A stretch of DNA of 64,000 nucleotides from Olsenella sp. Marseille-P4559 (GCF_900605015.1 NZ_LR027573.1:142375-206374), one strand, 5' to 3'. Shown: positions 1-9,289, counted from the first letter of the stretch. The notes: generated by a model from the sequence alone, not told the origin. A program made the numbers and translations.

Positions 1-275
1 TCCCAGCGCTGCACAATGTCATCGAGGGCGTTCTCGAGGTTGCCATCGTAGTCTGGCTCGTCGTCGTCCACGTGCGTATCGCTCATGACCGCCATGGACG
101 AGACAAGCGCGCCGTACATTCCCTCGGCGACAGGCGCAGCGTCGGTCAAGGGTTCGAGGGCACGGCCGTCCTCGCTTGCGGAGGCCGGATCGGCGGACGT
201 GAGCCCGGCGATGGCGGTCACGGATGCGCAGGCGATGGCACCCGCCTGGATGAACTGTCTTCTCGTGAGGCTCAC
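1..275 (-). CDS. Metallophosphoesterase, TAT-type exported (partial, runs off window)
   Basis: Only the first 91 codons are present; the gene leaves the window at base 1. The GTG start at 275 follows a GAGGGG ribosome site. The N-terminus SLTRRQFIQAG and the following Ala-rich stretch look like a twin-arginine signal. Around residue 60 comes VMSDTHVDDDEPDYDGN, the metal-binding DxH opening of calcineurin-like phosphoesterases, so an exported phosphoesterase is likely. Substrate cannot be inferred. A perfect 8-bp inverted repeat sits about 25 bp upstream. Confidence 0.75.
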   Translation of the reverse strand, partial: MSLTRRQFIQAGAIACASVTAIAGLTSADPASASEDGRALEPLTDAAPVAEGMYGALVSSMAVMSDTHVDDDEPDYDGNLENALDDIVQRW

Positions 276-297
276 GGTGGCTCCCCTCGTCGTTCAG

Positions 298-318
298 CTA
301 CCTTGAATTCCAAGGTAG
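298..318. promoter_or_regulatory. Inverted repeat upstream of the phosphoesterase gene
   Basis: CTACCTTG and CAAGGTAG are perfect 8-bp arms around AATTC. The position 23 bp upstream of the GTG start fits an operator or leader hairpin; no regulator can be named. Confidence 0.4.
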
Positions 319-437
319 GACACGAGGCTTAAATGCCACTGAAGCGCCAACGCTCAGGAGGCCAAAATGGGCCAGGCAACACCGAAGCGGCGCAACGCTC
401 GACAGGAGCTTAACGGGAGGTTATCGCTTGCTGAAAT

Positions 438-464
438 GAGACAAGGGGACTGTCTCCCTGTCTC
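438..464. repeat. Dispersed palindromic repeat, copy 1 (terminator-like)
   Basis: A 27-bp imperfect palindrome with ends GAGACA and TGTCTC lies directly behind the DAHP synthase stop codon. Read on the minus strand it matches the element at 63577-63603 at 25 of 27 positions. It may terminate the DAHP synthase transcript, but the second copy in an unrelated place shows that it is a dispersed element. Confidence 0.6.
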
Positions 465-467
465 ACT

Positions 468-1496
468 TTACAGGCGCTCGGCCATATCGCGTACCAGGCG
501 CTCCGTGCCCTCCCAGCCAATGCACGCGTCGGTGATGGACTGCCCGTACACGCCACCGCCCACGGGTTGGCTGCCATCCACGAGGTAGGACTCCACCATA
601 AACCCGCGGAAGAGCCCCGCGACGCGCTCGGAGCGCCGCACCGAGTCGAGCACCTCGTCCACGATGCGCGGCTGCTCAAGCGGCCTCTTGCCAGAGTTGT
701 CGTGGTTGCAGTCGATAATCACCGCAGGGAACTCGAACTTCTCGGGATCGTACTTGTCCGCAAGGCGCTCGAGGTACTCGTAGTGGTAGTTGGGATACGT
801 CGTGCCGTCCGGCCCCACGTAGCCGCGAAGCACCGCGTGCGCAAGAGGGTTTCCGGTGGTCTCGACCTCCCAGTTGCGGAAGATGAAGGTCTGCCGCGCC
901 TGCGCGGCATAGATGGAGTTGAGCAGCACCGCTGTGGAGCCGCCCGTGGGGTTCTTCATGCCCACGGGCATGGGCACGCCGCTTGCCACCAGGCGGTGCT
1001 CCTGGTTCTCAACCGAGCGCGCGCCCACGGCAACATAGGCGAGAAGGTCAACGAGATACTGGTAGTTGGCCGGGTAAAGCATCTCGTCGGCCGTGAACAT
1101 GCCCGTCGCCTCCACCACGTGCAGGTGCATGCGCCGGATGGCCTTCACGCCTTCGAGAAGGTCCGCCGGGGCATCCGGGTCGGGGTTGTGGAGCAGGCCC
1201 TTGTAGCCGGTGCCGCGCGTACGCGGCTTGTTGGTGTAGACGCGAGGTACCACAAGGAGCTTGTCCTTGACCTCATCGGCAAGCTTGGCGAGGCGCGTGA
1301 CATAGTCAAGCACCGAGTCCTCGCGGTCGGCCGAGCAGGGCCCAGCCACCAGCAGGCGGCGCGAGGACTCGCCGCGGATAATGGCGGCGACCTCGGCATC
1401 GAGGGCGGGCTTTCTCGACGCCATCTCTGCGGAGAGGGGCATCTCCTCGCGAATCTCCATGGGGATGGGCAGGCGGCGCTTGAAGTGCATGGTCAT
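468..1496 (-). CDS. aroF: 3-deoxy-7-phosphoheptulonate (DAHP) synthase, class I
   Basis: First enzyme of the shikimate pathway: condenses phosphoenolpyruvate and erythrose-4-phosphate to DAHP in the cytoplasm. The 342-residue length suits class I enzymes. Visible hallmarks are LLVAGPCSADRED near residue 50, the PRVYTNKPRTRGTGYKGL phosphate-binding stretch, GARSVENQEHR, GMKNPTGG, IDCNHDNSGKRP and the C-terminal GQSITDACIGWEGTE. The ATG at 1496 is chosen because similarity begins there and AGGA lies 10 nt upstream; an in-frame extension to 1622 has no family resemblance. The feedback class (Phe, Tyr or Trp) cannot be read reliably. It stands alone rather than in an aro operon. Confidence 0.93.
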   Translation of the reverse strand: MTMHFKRRLPIPMEIREEMPLSAEMASRKPALDAEVAAIIRGESSRRLLVAGPCSADREDSVLDYVTRLAKLADEVKDKLLVVPRVYTNKPRTRGTGYKGLLHNPDPDAPADLLEGVKAIRRMHLHVVEATGMFTADEMLYPANYQYLVDLLAYVAVGARSVENQEHRLVASGVPMPVGMKNPTGGSTAVLLNSIYAAQARQTFIFRNWEVETTGNPLAHAVLRGYVGPDGTTYPNYHYEYLERLADKYDPEKFEFPAVIIDCNHDNSGKRPLEQPRIVDEVLDSVRRSERVAGLFRGFMVESYLVDGSQPVGGGVYGQSITDACIGWEGTERLVRDMAERL

Positions 1497-1745
1497 GGTG
1501 GGCGGTTCCTCTCGTCGTGCTCGCGGGCTGCGCTCCGGCAAGAATTGCCACAGAGAAGGCCGCGATTTGTTCTCACACAGTATGACGTGGGCGAAGGACG
1601 GCGCATATCGGCAAGCGGCCACTCGTGCGCCTTCCGTAACATGCCCACAAGCCGCACGCCAGCAGCCGAGCGGCTGGGCATACTATGGCATGCGAGAGAT
1701 GCGCCGGCTTAAGGCGCCGACACCACACCAGGCCAAGGAGGCACC

Positions 1746-3290
1746 ATGCCCTGCACCACCATCCTTGTTGGCAAGAAGGCCAGCTACGATGGGTCGACCA
1801 TCGTCGCCAGAAACGAGGACTCCGCAAACGGCGAGTTCAACCCCAAGCGGTTCTGCGTCATCGACCCCAGGGGCCGCACCAGCTACACCTCGAAGATCTC
1901 ACACCTCACGGTGCCACTGCCAGAAGAGGGTGACGTACGCTACACGGCCGTGCCCAATGCCGACCTCTCCCGGGGCCTCTGGGAGGAGGCAGGCTTCTCG
2001 ACGCGCGGCGTGGCCATGAGCGCAACCGAGACGCTCACGACAAACGAGCGCGTGCTGGGCGCAGACCCGATGGTCGTCTACCGGCCGGCAAAGGGAACGC
2101 CCGAGAGTGACGGCTTCGAGCCCGAGCAATCCGGAGGCATCGGCGAGGAGGACATGGTCACGCTGGTGCTGCCCTATGCGCGCTCCGCTCGCGACGGCGT
2201 GCGCATCCTAGGCGAGCTCCTCAATCGCTACGGCACCTACGAGATGAACGGCATCGCCTTCTCGGACGTCGACGAGATCTGGTGGCTCGAGACCGTGGGC
2301 GGCCATCACTGGATTGCGAAGCGCGTGCCGGACGACTGCTACGTCACGATGCCCAACCAGCTGGGCATCGATTCGTTTGACCTGGCAGACGCGCTGGGCG
2401 AGCAGAATGGGCACATGTGCTCGCCAGACCTCGCGGACTGGATGGGCCGCTTCCACCTGGACCTCACCCTGCGTGGCGAAGGCGATGACGAGATGGTCTT
2501 CAACCCGCGTGACGCGTTTGGCAGCCACTCCGACGAGGACCACCTCTACAACACGCCGCGCGCCTGGTCCATGCAACGCTTCCTCAACCCGCATGCACAG
2601 AGCTGGGACTCCCCCGAGGCGCCGCTTGGCCCCGAGTCCAACGACCTCCCCTGGGCAAGCGTGCCCGAGCGCAAGCTGACGGTTGAGGACGTGAAGCATG
2701 TGCTCTCGCTCCACTACCAGGGGACCGTCTTTGACCCCTACGGGCACATGGGCACCGAGGCCACGCGCGGCCGCTATCGTCCCATCGGCATCAACCGCAA
2801 CAGCCAGCTCTCCGTGCTGCAGGCGCGTCCTTACGGGCCGAAGGCCGCACGCTACGTTCAATGGCTCGCCTTTGGCTCGAACCCATTCAATGCGCTACTG
2901 CCGTTCTACGCACAGGTGAGCCAGACGCCCGCCTACCTCGAGCAGACCGACCCCAAGCACGTCTCGACCGAGAGCTTCTACTGGGCAAACCGCCTCATCG
3001 CTGCGATGGCTGACGCCAACTACGCCGAGTGCGTGCCCGCCATCGAGGCCTACCAGCAAGACATCCAGGCCGAGGGGCAGCGCACGCTTGCGCAGACGGA
3101 TGCGCACGTGGGGTGCCAGGGGCTAGACGGCGTCGCTGCGATCGACACTCTTGAGGAGGCCAACCAGCACGTGGCAGACTACGCGCGCGAGAAGACCGAC
3201 GAACTTCTCGCCAAGGTCCTCTACGAGCGCAGCATGCACATGGCCAATCGCTTCGCGCGCTCAGATGCGCAAGATGAGGACAACGGCTAA
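1746..3290 (+). CDS. pepD: C69-family dipeptidase
   Basis: An Ntn-hydrolase of peptidase family C69, which cleaves dipeptides. The family uses an N-terminal cysteine freed by processing; here MPCTTILVGKKAS puts it at residue 3, followed by the usual DGSTIVARNEDS. Other family stretches are WWLETVGGHHWIAKRVPDD and YNTPRAWSMQRFLNP. Length (514 aa) is normal. No signal peptide is seen, so it should act in the cytoplasm. The start has AAGGAGG 6 nt upstream. A GC-rich hairpin follows the stop and separates it from the convergent small membrane gene. Confidence 0.9.
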   Translation: MPCTTILVGKKASYDGSTIVARNEDSANGEFNPKRFCVIDPRGRTSYTSKISHLTVPLPEEGDVRYTAVPNADLSRGLWEEAGFSTRGVAMSATETLTTNERVLGADPMVVYRPAKGTPESDGFEPEQSGGIGEEDMVTLVLPYARSARDGVRILGELLNRYGTYEMNGIAFSDVDEIWWLETVGGHHWIAKRVPDDCYVTMPNQLGIDSFDLADALGEQNGHMCSPDLADWMGRFHLDLTLRGEGDDEMVFNPRDAFGSHSDEDHLYNTPRAWSMQRFLNPHAQSWDSPEAPLGPESNDLPWASVPERKLTVEDVKHVLSLHYQGTVFDPYGHMGTEATRGRYRPIGINRNSQLSVLQARPYGPKAARYVQWLAFGSNPFNALLPFYAQVSQTPAYLEQTDPKHVSTESFYWANRLIAAMADANYAECVPAIEAYQQDIQAEGQRTLAQTDAHVGCQGLDGVAAIDTLEEANQHVADYAREKTDELLAKVLYERSMHMANRFARSDAQDEDNG

Positions 3291-3297
3291 GGCCACA

Positions 3298-3343
3298 GGG
3301 GGCGGCACGAGGGCCGCTTGGGATGGCGGCAATGGCCGCCCCC
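3298..3343. terminator. Hairpin between convergent genes
   Basis: GGGGGCGGC at 3298-3306 can pair with GCCGCCCCC at 3335-3343. It begins 8 bp after the C69 dipeptidase stop and could terminate from both sides. No T-run follows. Confidence 0.45.
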
Positions 3344-3382
3344 GACGCTCGCCTGGCCACAGCCGGCGAGCGGCCGAGAACC

Positions 3383-3826
3383 CTACGCGGCTTCGCGCTT
3401 CTCGGCAAAGCCCAGACCCAGAAGCAGGCCAAAGGCCGCAAATGCCACGGGTGCCTTAATCGCTCCATATACCACCAGCGCAAACACGATTGCCACAGAG
3501 CCCGTGGCCACCGTCGCAATCACGGGGGCGAGAAGCAAGAACCCCAGCACGACCCAACCCAGGGCGGCAAAGAGAACGCGCGGCAGGTTCGACATGCGCA
3601 GGTGCGCAATCGAACCCGCCACCAGCGCCACCAGGGCACCCGCCGAGAACGCGGCAAGGCCGGACGAGATAGCGTACAGGTAGCTCAGCGGCAGGCTCGA
3701 GAGGATCGTGGTGATGTTTGTCTCGGGGTCGGTGTTGAACCAGACGAGAAACACGACGCTCACGACAAGCGCAACGGCAAAGCAGATGACGGCGGCGAGC
3801 ACGGGCCTTCTCATGGTGACCTTCAT
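3383..3826 (-). CDS. Small integral membrane protein, unknown function
   Basis: 147 residues with four hydrophobic segments (about residues 8-28, 42-70, 82-105 and 110-140). The start at 3826 is set by AAGGAGG 9 nt upstream. No motif or family recognised. Both ends lie in the cytoplasm by the positive-inside rule (basic RR near the N-terminus, EKREAA at the end). It stands alone between two convergent or divergent peptidase genes, with no operon partner to suggest a role. Confidence 0.7.
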   Translation of the reverse strand: MKVTMRRPVLAAVICFAVALVVSVVFLVWFNTDPETNITTILSSLPLSYLYAISSGLAAFSAGALVALVAGSIAHLRMSNLPRVLFAALGWVVLGFLLLAPVIATVATGSVAIVFALVVYGAIKAPVAFAAFGLLLGLGFAEKREAA

Positions 3827-4025
3827 TGCCCGGGACCTCCTTACGTGTCGATAGCAGGAGGTGGCATTGTAGCCGGAAGGCATGGAGGCCTCGCGAAGGG
3901 CGCAGCCGCCCGCACGACAGCGCCTTGCGTCCTTGCGTGCGAGTCCGAATTGCACGTGGACCCACTGTCCTCACACAACCGTCTAAGATGGTGGGGCACG
4001 AATGAGCAACCCTTTGGGAGGAAGT

Positions 4026-5471
4026 ATGGCACAGACCACAGACGGACAGCTTACGGCCGAGGTCGACGCATACGTGGAAGAGGTGTGGGAGGATGTCGTA
4101 GAAGACATCCGCACGCTCGTGAAGATCGAGTCTGTCGAGGACCTCTCGGCAGCCGAGCCCGGCAAGCCCTACGGTCCCAAGGCCAATGAGGCCCTGATGG
4201 CAGCCGAGGGCATCGCCCGTCGTCTTGACCTTGCCGTGACAGACCTCGACGGCTACATCGGCTACGGAGATGTGACCGGCAATGAGGGTGCACCCTACGT
4301 GGCCACCATCGCCCACTCGGACATCGTGCCCGTGGGGCTTGGCTGGAGCGTTCCCGCACTCGATGTCACCCGCAAGGACGGCTACCTTCTGGGCCGAGGT
4401 GTGCTCGATGACAAGGGGCCTCTGGTCCTCTCGCTCTGGGCTGCGCACTTCTTTGCCCGTCGCGTCGAGAGCATGGGCACGCCGCTCCCCTACACGCTGC
4501 GCTGCATCATTGGCAACAACGAGGAGACCGGCATGGCCGACGTCGGGCACTACCTCGCCTGCTGCTCCGAGCCGGCCTTTTGCTTCTCCCCCGACGCGGA
4601 CTTCCCTCTCATCTGCGGGGAGAAGGGGCTCTACAGCGGCAAGTTCACGTCCGAACCCATAGGTGACGGTGTCATCGAGTCTCTTGACGGTGGCACCGTG
4701 TCAAACGCAATCCCCGGGCAGGCAACGGCCGTCGTGCGCGTAGACGCGGACAAGCTGCCATCGCGGGACGGCATTGACGTCAAGGCCGCAGGCGAGGGCC
4801 GCGCATGCGTGACCGCACACGGCAAGGGAGGCCATGCGTCCATGCCGGAAGGCACCGTGAACGCAATTGGGGCCCTCGCCGACTACCTCCTTAAGCATGT
4901 AGAGAACCTCACCGATGCCGAGAGGCTCTGGTTGCACCTCGAGCAGGAGGTCTGCCACGCCAGCGACGGCAAGTCCCTGGGCATCGCGGCAGCAGACGAC
5001 AAGTTCGGCGCGCTCACGTGCGTTGGCGGCACCGTCCGCACGGTTGGCGACCGCTTTGTGCAGACGGTCGATTCGCGCTATCCCACCTCGACCTCGGGCA
5101 GCCGCATCACGATAGAGCTCAGGCGCTTCGCCGCTCTCTACAACGCAACGTTCGAGGAGGGGCGCAACGTTGCGCCCTTCTACATCGACCCCGTCTCGCC
5201 CGAAATCACCACGCTGCTCAAGACGTACTCCGAATACACGGGCCGCAAGGGCAAGGCGTTTACCATCGGCGGCGGAACCTATGCGCGCCACTTCCGCCGG
5301 GCCTGCGCCTTTGGCCCTCACGAGCCCCATGCAAAGGAGCCGAGCTGGGTTGGCACCGAGCACGGCGCCGACGAGGGCGTCTCTGAGGAGGGCCTCAAGC
5401 GCGCGCTCAAGATCTATATCGTGAGCATTGCACGCCTTATGGAGCTGGAACTCACCCAGCCCGAGGAGTAG
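4026..5471 (+). CDS. pepV: M20-family dipeptidase, PepV-like
   Basis: Zinc exopeptidase of family M20A, likely hydrolysing dipeptides in the cytoplasm. Metal and catalytic motifs are visible: IAHSDIVPVG (about residue 97; PepV has H-x-D, here HSD), GRGVLDDKGP (about 126-135, bridging Asp), GNNEETGM (catalytic Glu-Glu about 166), and SPDADFPLICGEKG, typical of PepV. The C-terminal GGGTYARHF carries the last ligand His. The ATG at 4026 has GGGAGG just upstream; an ATG at 4002 would add eight residues with a poorer site. Length 481 is usual for PepV. Confidence 0.9.
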   Translation: MAQTTDGQLTAEVDAYVEEVWEDVVEDIRTLVKIESVEDLSAAEPGKPYGPKANEALMAAEGIARRLDLAVTDLDGYIGYGDVTGNEGAPYVATIAHSDIVPVGLGWSVPALDVTRKDGYLLGRGVLDDKGPLVLSLWAAHFFARRVESMGTPLPYTLRCIIGNNEETGMADVGHYLACCSEPAFCFSPDADFPLICGEKGLYSGKFTSEPIGDGVIESLDGGTVSNAIPGQATAVVRVDADKLPSRDGIDVKAAGEGRACVTAHGKGGHASMPEGTVNAIGALADYLLKHVENLTDAERLWLHLEQEVCHASDGKSLGIAAADDKFGALTCVGGTVRTVGDRFVQTVDSRYPTSTSGSRITIELRRFAALYNATFEEGRNVAPFYIDPVSPEITTLLKTYSEYTGRKGKAFTIGGGTYARHFRRACAFGPHEPHAKEPSWVGTEHGADEGVSEEGLKRALKIYIVSIARLMELELTQPEE

Positions 5472-5501
5472 CCCGTCCGCCTCAGCCGGCATCGCGCCTG
5501 T

Positions 5502-6449
5502 CTAACAGCTCATCTCGCCGCCAGTTGCCGCGCCCTTGTGGCCACGCGACTGGCGGCGAATCTTCACGCTGAGATACGTGCAGGCGCCGTAGAGCAGCGC
5601 ATCGGTGATCGAGCTCGTTTGGACGCTGCCTAGAGAGCCTGACGAGAGGATTGCGCCCACGAGCTGGACTGCCGCATACGCGAGCGAGATGGCGGATACC
5701 CAGAGAAACGGGCGAATCTTCTCGGGTTGGTTAGCGCCTCGAAAGCCCAGGGACCCCACAATGAGGTTGACTGCCGAGGAGACAAGACCTGCTGTGAGGG
5801 CACGGCCCGCAAGCTGCCCCGCCATAAGCGATGCCGAGCCAAGCGTCACCGTTTGCGAGGGGTCAAGTTGCGAGATGGCATACCACAGGATTACCGTGAT
5901 CACTGCATTTAGGGCTGCCGAGACCATGAGGACCTCGGAGAGCAGGCGCAGTGCCCGCTGGTGACCGTCGAGCAGGAAGGACTCCCCCCTCACACCCTCG
6001 TCGTGCTCGCGCTGCACGCGGTCGGCAAGCGACGAGCACACCACCACGTAGGTGATGGTCGCCGAGAGCACGATGGGATTGAAGATGAGCACGGTTCCGG
6101 CACCCCAGCTCCAGAGGATGGCCACGAGAAGCACGAGGCCAACCAGATAGCAGAGGAACCGATATGGCCCTACCCTACCGGAGCTGCGCGATGCAACAAG
6201 CCCCAACCACGCCGTCACGCAGAGCAGGACCCCGGCACCGAGAACCACTACCGCAAGGCCCAAAGGCGACCAGCCAGAAAGCGTGATGCCCGCAATGCTC
6301 AGCCCCGAATCGAAGGCATCCACCTGCCCGGTTGCGGCAGCAAAGAGCACAAGGCCGCCCGCAAGCAGGACGATCCCGCCCAAGATAGCCATCACAGCAG
6401 AGATGACGCCAAGCGTCACCTGAGCGGGCGTCTGTGGAACAGAGGTCAC
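5502..6449 (-). CDS. Polytopic membrane protein, unknown function
   Basis: 315 residues with about eight hydrophobic segments and a central hydrophilic loop (SLADRVQREHDEGVRGES). The GTG start at 6449 has GAGAGGGG upstream and lies 20 bp past the stop of the peptidoglycan hydrolase gene, so the two probably form an operon. Reading further upstream would overlap that gene. No family recognised; a role with the cell-wall hydrolase is only suggested by position. Confidence 0.7.
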   Translation of the reverse strand: MTSVPQTPAQVTLGVISAVMAILGGIVLLAGGLVLFAAATGQVDAFDSGLSIAGITLSGWSPLGLAVVVLGAGVLLCVTAWLGLVASRSSGRVGPYRFLCYLVGLVLLVAILWSWGAGTVLIFNPIVLSATITYVVVCSSLADRVQREHDEGVRGESFLLDGHQRALRLLSEVLMVSAALNAVITVILWYAISQLDPSQTVTLGSASLMAGQLAGRALTAGLVSSAVNLIVGSLGFRGANQPEKIRPFLWVSAISLAYAAVQLVGAILSSGSLGSVQTSSITDALLYGACTYLSVKIRRQSRGHKGAATGGEMSC

Positions 6450-6468
6450 CTCGCCCCTCTCGCGCAGG

Positions 6469-7725
6469 CTATGCAAGAACGACGCCGCCCAGCCAGCCCC
6501 ACCTGGGGGTGGAGGTAACGCCAAACTGGTTGATCCACGAGTCCAGGCTCTGGGTTGTGATCACGCCGCTCAGGCAGTGCCGGACGGTGCCGTTCCCCAC
6601 GTAGATGCCAATGTGACCGTACAGGCGCGCGGCGGCGGAGTACGGCTCGGTGGGTACGGCAATGATCATGCCTGCCTGGATAGACGACTTGTCTGAGCTG
6701 GAGCAATACGACCAGTACATGTCGCAGGCGTTGCCACCAAACGAGCCGATGCCCGCATTGGCAAAGACGTTGGAGACCCACGCCGCGCAGTAGCCCGCAC
6801 CGGTCGACCCCGTACTGTAGGTGGCGGAGATGACAGCCGCCTGAGAGCCCGAAGAGCCCGAGGGAACGCTTGCGGTGCCGCTCGCAGAGCTGCTGCTGGA
6901 AGAGCCACTTGAGGCTCGGCTGGCCGCCACGCGACGAGCCTCCTCTTGGGCGGCGAGAAGCTCGGCGTTTCTCTGGTCGATAAGGCTCTGCACGTTGGAG
7001 TTGAGCTGGCCGACGAGGTCCTGGGCCTCTTGCTGCTTGGCCTGGACGTTGGCAAGCTGGGACTCCTGGTCGCTCTTGAGCTGGCCGAGCTGGTCCTTCT
7101 GGGAGGAAAGGTCGGCCTGCTGGCTTTCGAGCGCGGCCTTGTCGTCCTCAAGCTGCGACTTCTGGACCTCGAGATCGGCCCTGAGGCTCTTGACCTCCTC
7201 GATCATGGAGTTGTCCTGCTCGGACACCTTGTCAAGATAGTAGATGTTTGATGTAAGCTCCTCGAAGGACGCCGAGGAGAGAAGCAGATCGATGGTGTTG
7301 GCATTGCCAGACTTGAACGCAGCGGCCATGCGGTCGCCGAGGACCTGCTGCTTCCCTTCAATCTCGTCCTGCTTGGCGTCGATGTCCTTCTGCTTTGCGT
7401 CGATATCGGTCTGCTTGGCCTCGATGTCGGATTGAAGCTGGTCAATCTGCGCGGAAACGTCATCGATCTTGCCAACAGTATCGGAGAGCTGCGAGGACAG
7501 GTCCGAGACTTCCTGACCGATCTGGTCGAGCTGCGACTGGGCGGCGTCAGCGTCCGACTGGGCGGCGTCGATGTCCGACTGGGAAGTTGCAAAAGCGGTG
7601 GCAGGGCTTACAAGAGCAAGTGCCCCAGCACCGATGAGCAGCCTGAAGGCATCCCTGCGCGTGACGGTACGCGCGGGGGCGAGCGCTTCGTTGGCACGTC
7701 GGCTGCTGGTGCCGCTGGTCTGCAT
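6469..7725 (-). CDS. Exported coiled-coil peptidoglycan hydrolase with C-terminal Cys/His amidase domain
   Basis: 418 residues. VTRRDAFRLLIGAGALALV (about 21-39) resembles a twin-arginine signal. Residues about 50-280 are a long coiled coil rich in Gln, Asp and Lys with near-repeats such as KQTDIDAKQKDIDAKQDEI, as in PcsB/CwlO-type hydrolases, where the coil regulates or localises the enzyme. A Ser-rich linker leads to a catalytic domain with GAGYCAAWVSNVF (Cys nucleophile) and YGHIGIYVGNGTV (His), typical of NlpC/P60 or CHAP hydrolases. It probably cuts septal peptidoglycan. AGGAGG precedes the ATG. The membrane gene at 5502 follows at once. Confidence 0.88.
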   Translation of the reverse strand: MQTSGTSSRRANEALAPARTVTRRDAFRLLIGAGALALVSPATAFATSQSDIDAAQSDADAAQSQLDQIGQEVSDLSSQLSDTVGKIDDVSAQIDQLQSDIEAKQTDIDAKQKDIDAKQDEIEGKQQVLGDRMAAAFKSGNANTIDLLLSSASFEELTSNIYYLDKVSEQDNSMIEEVKSLRADLEVQKSQLEDDKAALESQQADLSSQKDQLGQLKSDQESQLANVQAKQQEAQDLVGQLNSNVQSLIDQRNAELLAAQEEARRVAASRASSGSSSSSSASGTASVPSGSSGSQAAVISATYSTGSTGAGYCAAWVSNVFANAGIGSFGGNACDMYWSYCSSSDKSSIQAGMIIAVPTEPYSAAARLYGHIGIYVGNGTVRHCLSGVITTQSLDSWINQFGVTSTPRWGWLGGVVLA

Positions 7726-7876
7726 AAGGCCTCCTGGGTACGACTGGGATACGTTTAGGTCACGGATGCCATTCTACCCGTTAGCCGCGGAGAGGACGAA
7801 AAACACACGGTGCCAAGCGGCCAGCGGCGGTGCCGACGCCAATGCCAGGGGCGCGCGAAACCGCCAGCCGCCAGTT

Positions 7877-8929
7877 CTACCGGTTCTCGATGCGGGCAAC
7901 GTTACTGATCACAATCGAGATGCTGCCATCCTCTTGATGCGCGAAATCGATGTAGCCGGGACGCTCGGCAAGCTCGGAGGGAAACGCAATCTCCACGCCC
8001 GTATCGGTGCGGATGCGGTGCGTGCGCGTGAGTCGATTGGCCGCACCCCTTCGCACCGGCACCTCCTCGGGCAGCTCGTGCTCGCGGGTGCGCTCCTCGA
8101 AGCGCTGCGCCATCTCGGGATTGTCCTCAAAGACCTCGCGTCCCACATCGGCAGGCTGGATGGCCTCGTCGGCATCGGCACGGCGAGCCAGCGCCGCCTT
8201 CGCGCGGGAGACCTCCACGGCCGCGGTAAGGCCGTACTCCTCGGAGAGGTCCACCACGATGCTCGTGACCTCGTCGATAACCTCGTGACTCGAGGCCTCC
8301 TGAGTGCACTGCAAAAAGAGCTCCGGGATGATCTGGCGCGGCTCCCCGGCAGCGCTTCGCTCCTTGTCGTGGAAGTCGATGTCCAAGGTCTCGGCGTTGA
8401 TCAGCACATACGTGTTGACCTTCTGTGTGGGGTTGGGAAGCGTGGCGTCCTGCCGGGCAATCTCGTTGCCATTCTCGTCCACCTCGTGGATGAACGCCTG
8501 CTTTCTGGGCAAAAGCACCACGGCAAAGAGGTGCGTCCCCTCGGACTCGTAGGCATCGGCAACGGCGTCCTCGTCCGCATTGGCCGAGGCTCTCATATCG
8601 CCCGTGTCCGTAAAATCCGCAACGAGAAGGTCGCACTGCTCGAGGTCCTCGGCACGTCGCAGCTCCTCCCAGAACCACTGGGCAATCTGGACGGAGAAGT
8701 CCGCAAACGACACCCGTCCAGCAAAGTACTCCTTGAGCCCCGAGGCAAAGTTGCTCTCGGGGGCAAACGTCCCGTGCTTGCTCTCGGCGCTTGAGCATAT
8801 GCGGCGCAGCCTTCGCGTCACGTAGGAGCGGGTCTGGCGGTTGTCAAGGTCAAGCTCGCTTTGCGAGAAGAACGTGCTGCCGCTCTCGAAGTCAAAGACG
8901 TGCAGTATGGCATGGCCGATTCTGAGCAT
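7877..8929 (-). CDS. Nucleoid-associated protein, NdpA/YejK family
   Basis: 350 residues starting MLRIGHAILHVFDFESGS, the standard opening of the NdpA (YejK, PF04245-type) nucleoid-associated proteins. Other family-like stretches are QWFWEELRRAEDLEQCDLLVADF and LFAVVLLPRKQAFIHEVDENG. These proteins bind the nucleoid; their role is poorly defined. The ATG at 8929 has GGGAGGG 9 nt upstream; a nearer ATG at 8938 would touch that site. The upstream 700 bp are noncoding and include a T-box leader on the same strand, the only nearby gene that leader could reach. Confidence 0.8.
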   Translation of the reverse strand: MLRIGHAILHVFDFESGSTFFSQSELDLDNRQTRSYVTRRLRRICSSAESKHGTFAPESNFASGLKEYFAGRVSFADFSVQIAQWFWEELRRAEDLEQCDLLVADFTDTGDMRASANADEDAVADAYESEGTHLFAVVLLPRKQAFIHEVDENGNEIARQDATLPNPTQKVNTYVLINAETLDIDFHDKERSAAGEPRQIIPELFLQCTQEASSHEVIDEVTSIVVDLSEEYGLTAAVEVSRAKAALARRADADEAIQPADVGREVFEDNPEMAQRFEERTREHELPEEVPVRRGAANRLTRTHRIRTDTGVEIAFPSELAERPGYIDFAHQEDGSISIVISNVARIENR

Positions 8930-9088
8930 GGGCCTCATCCCTCCCGTGGGTCTGCCGGCGGGTGCCGGCTCAAGCACCCAAGTCTAGCGCAGGCACCGCA
9001 GACGAGACCTCTAGCCTCGAGGCTTTCTGTGCATCCTTCGTGCTACACCTCCCTGCCAGGCAAGCCACCCATGACCCCGGCATGGCAA

Positions 9089-9118
9089 GGGGCGGGCGCC
9101 CGGCCGGGCGCCCGCCCC
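9089..9118. repeat. 30-bp perfect GC palindrome
   Basis: Bases 9089-9118 read the same on both strands without a spacer, made entirely of G and C and opening GGGGCGGGCGCCCGG. It could form a very stable hairpin or cruciform. No T-run follows on either strand. It sits between the T-box region and the NdpA-like gene. Confidence 0.8.
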
Positions 9119-9289
9119 AATCTCTAGAACTTTGGACTCTCCCCCTTAGGGAGGTCGCTCCCCTGTGGGATGCGACGTATGTTGTAGGCACGTGCTATCT
9201 CACAACGGCTCGACTGGTGCGAGCCCAATCTTTGTTCCTCTCGCGTAGTAGGAACCCATCTGGAGTTGTCGGCTCTTCGCCGACCGGGG
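9119..9289 (-). other. Structured noncoding stretch downstream of T-box
   Basis: No credible reading frame. On the minus strand several hairpins follow one another: GTCGGC/GCCGAC, GTTCCT/AGGAAC, GGCTCG/CGAGCC, GTTGT/ACAAC and GGGGAG/CTCCC. I checked for RNase P, tmRNA and SRP signatures and saw none. It may be the 3' part of the T-box leader or a separate small RNA. Confidence 0.4.

Noticed and set aside
567-1712. Plus-strand frame of 381 codons over the DAHP synthase gene
   Set aside because: Shadow of the real minus-strand gene; similar shadows occur over copA, ligA, htrA and the nad genes.
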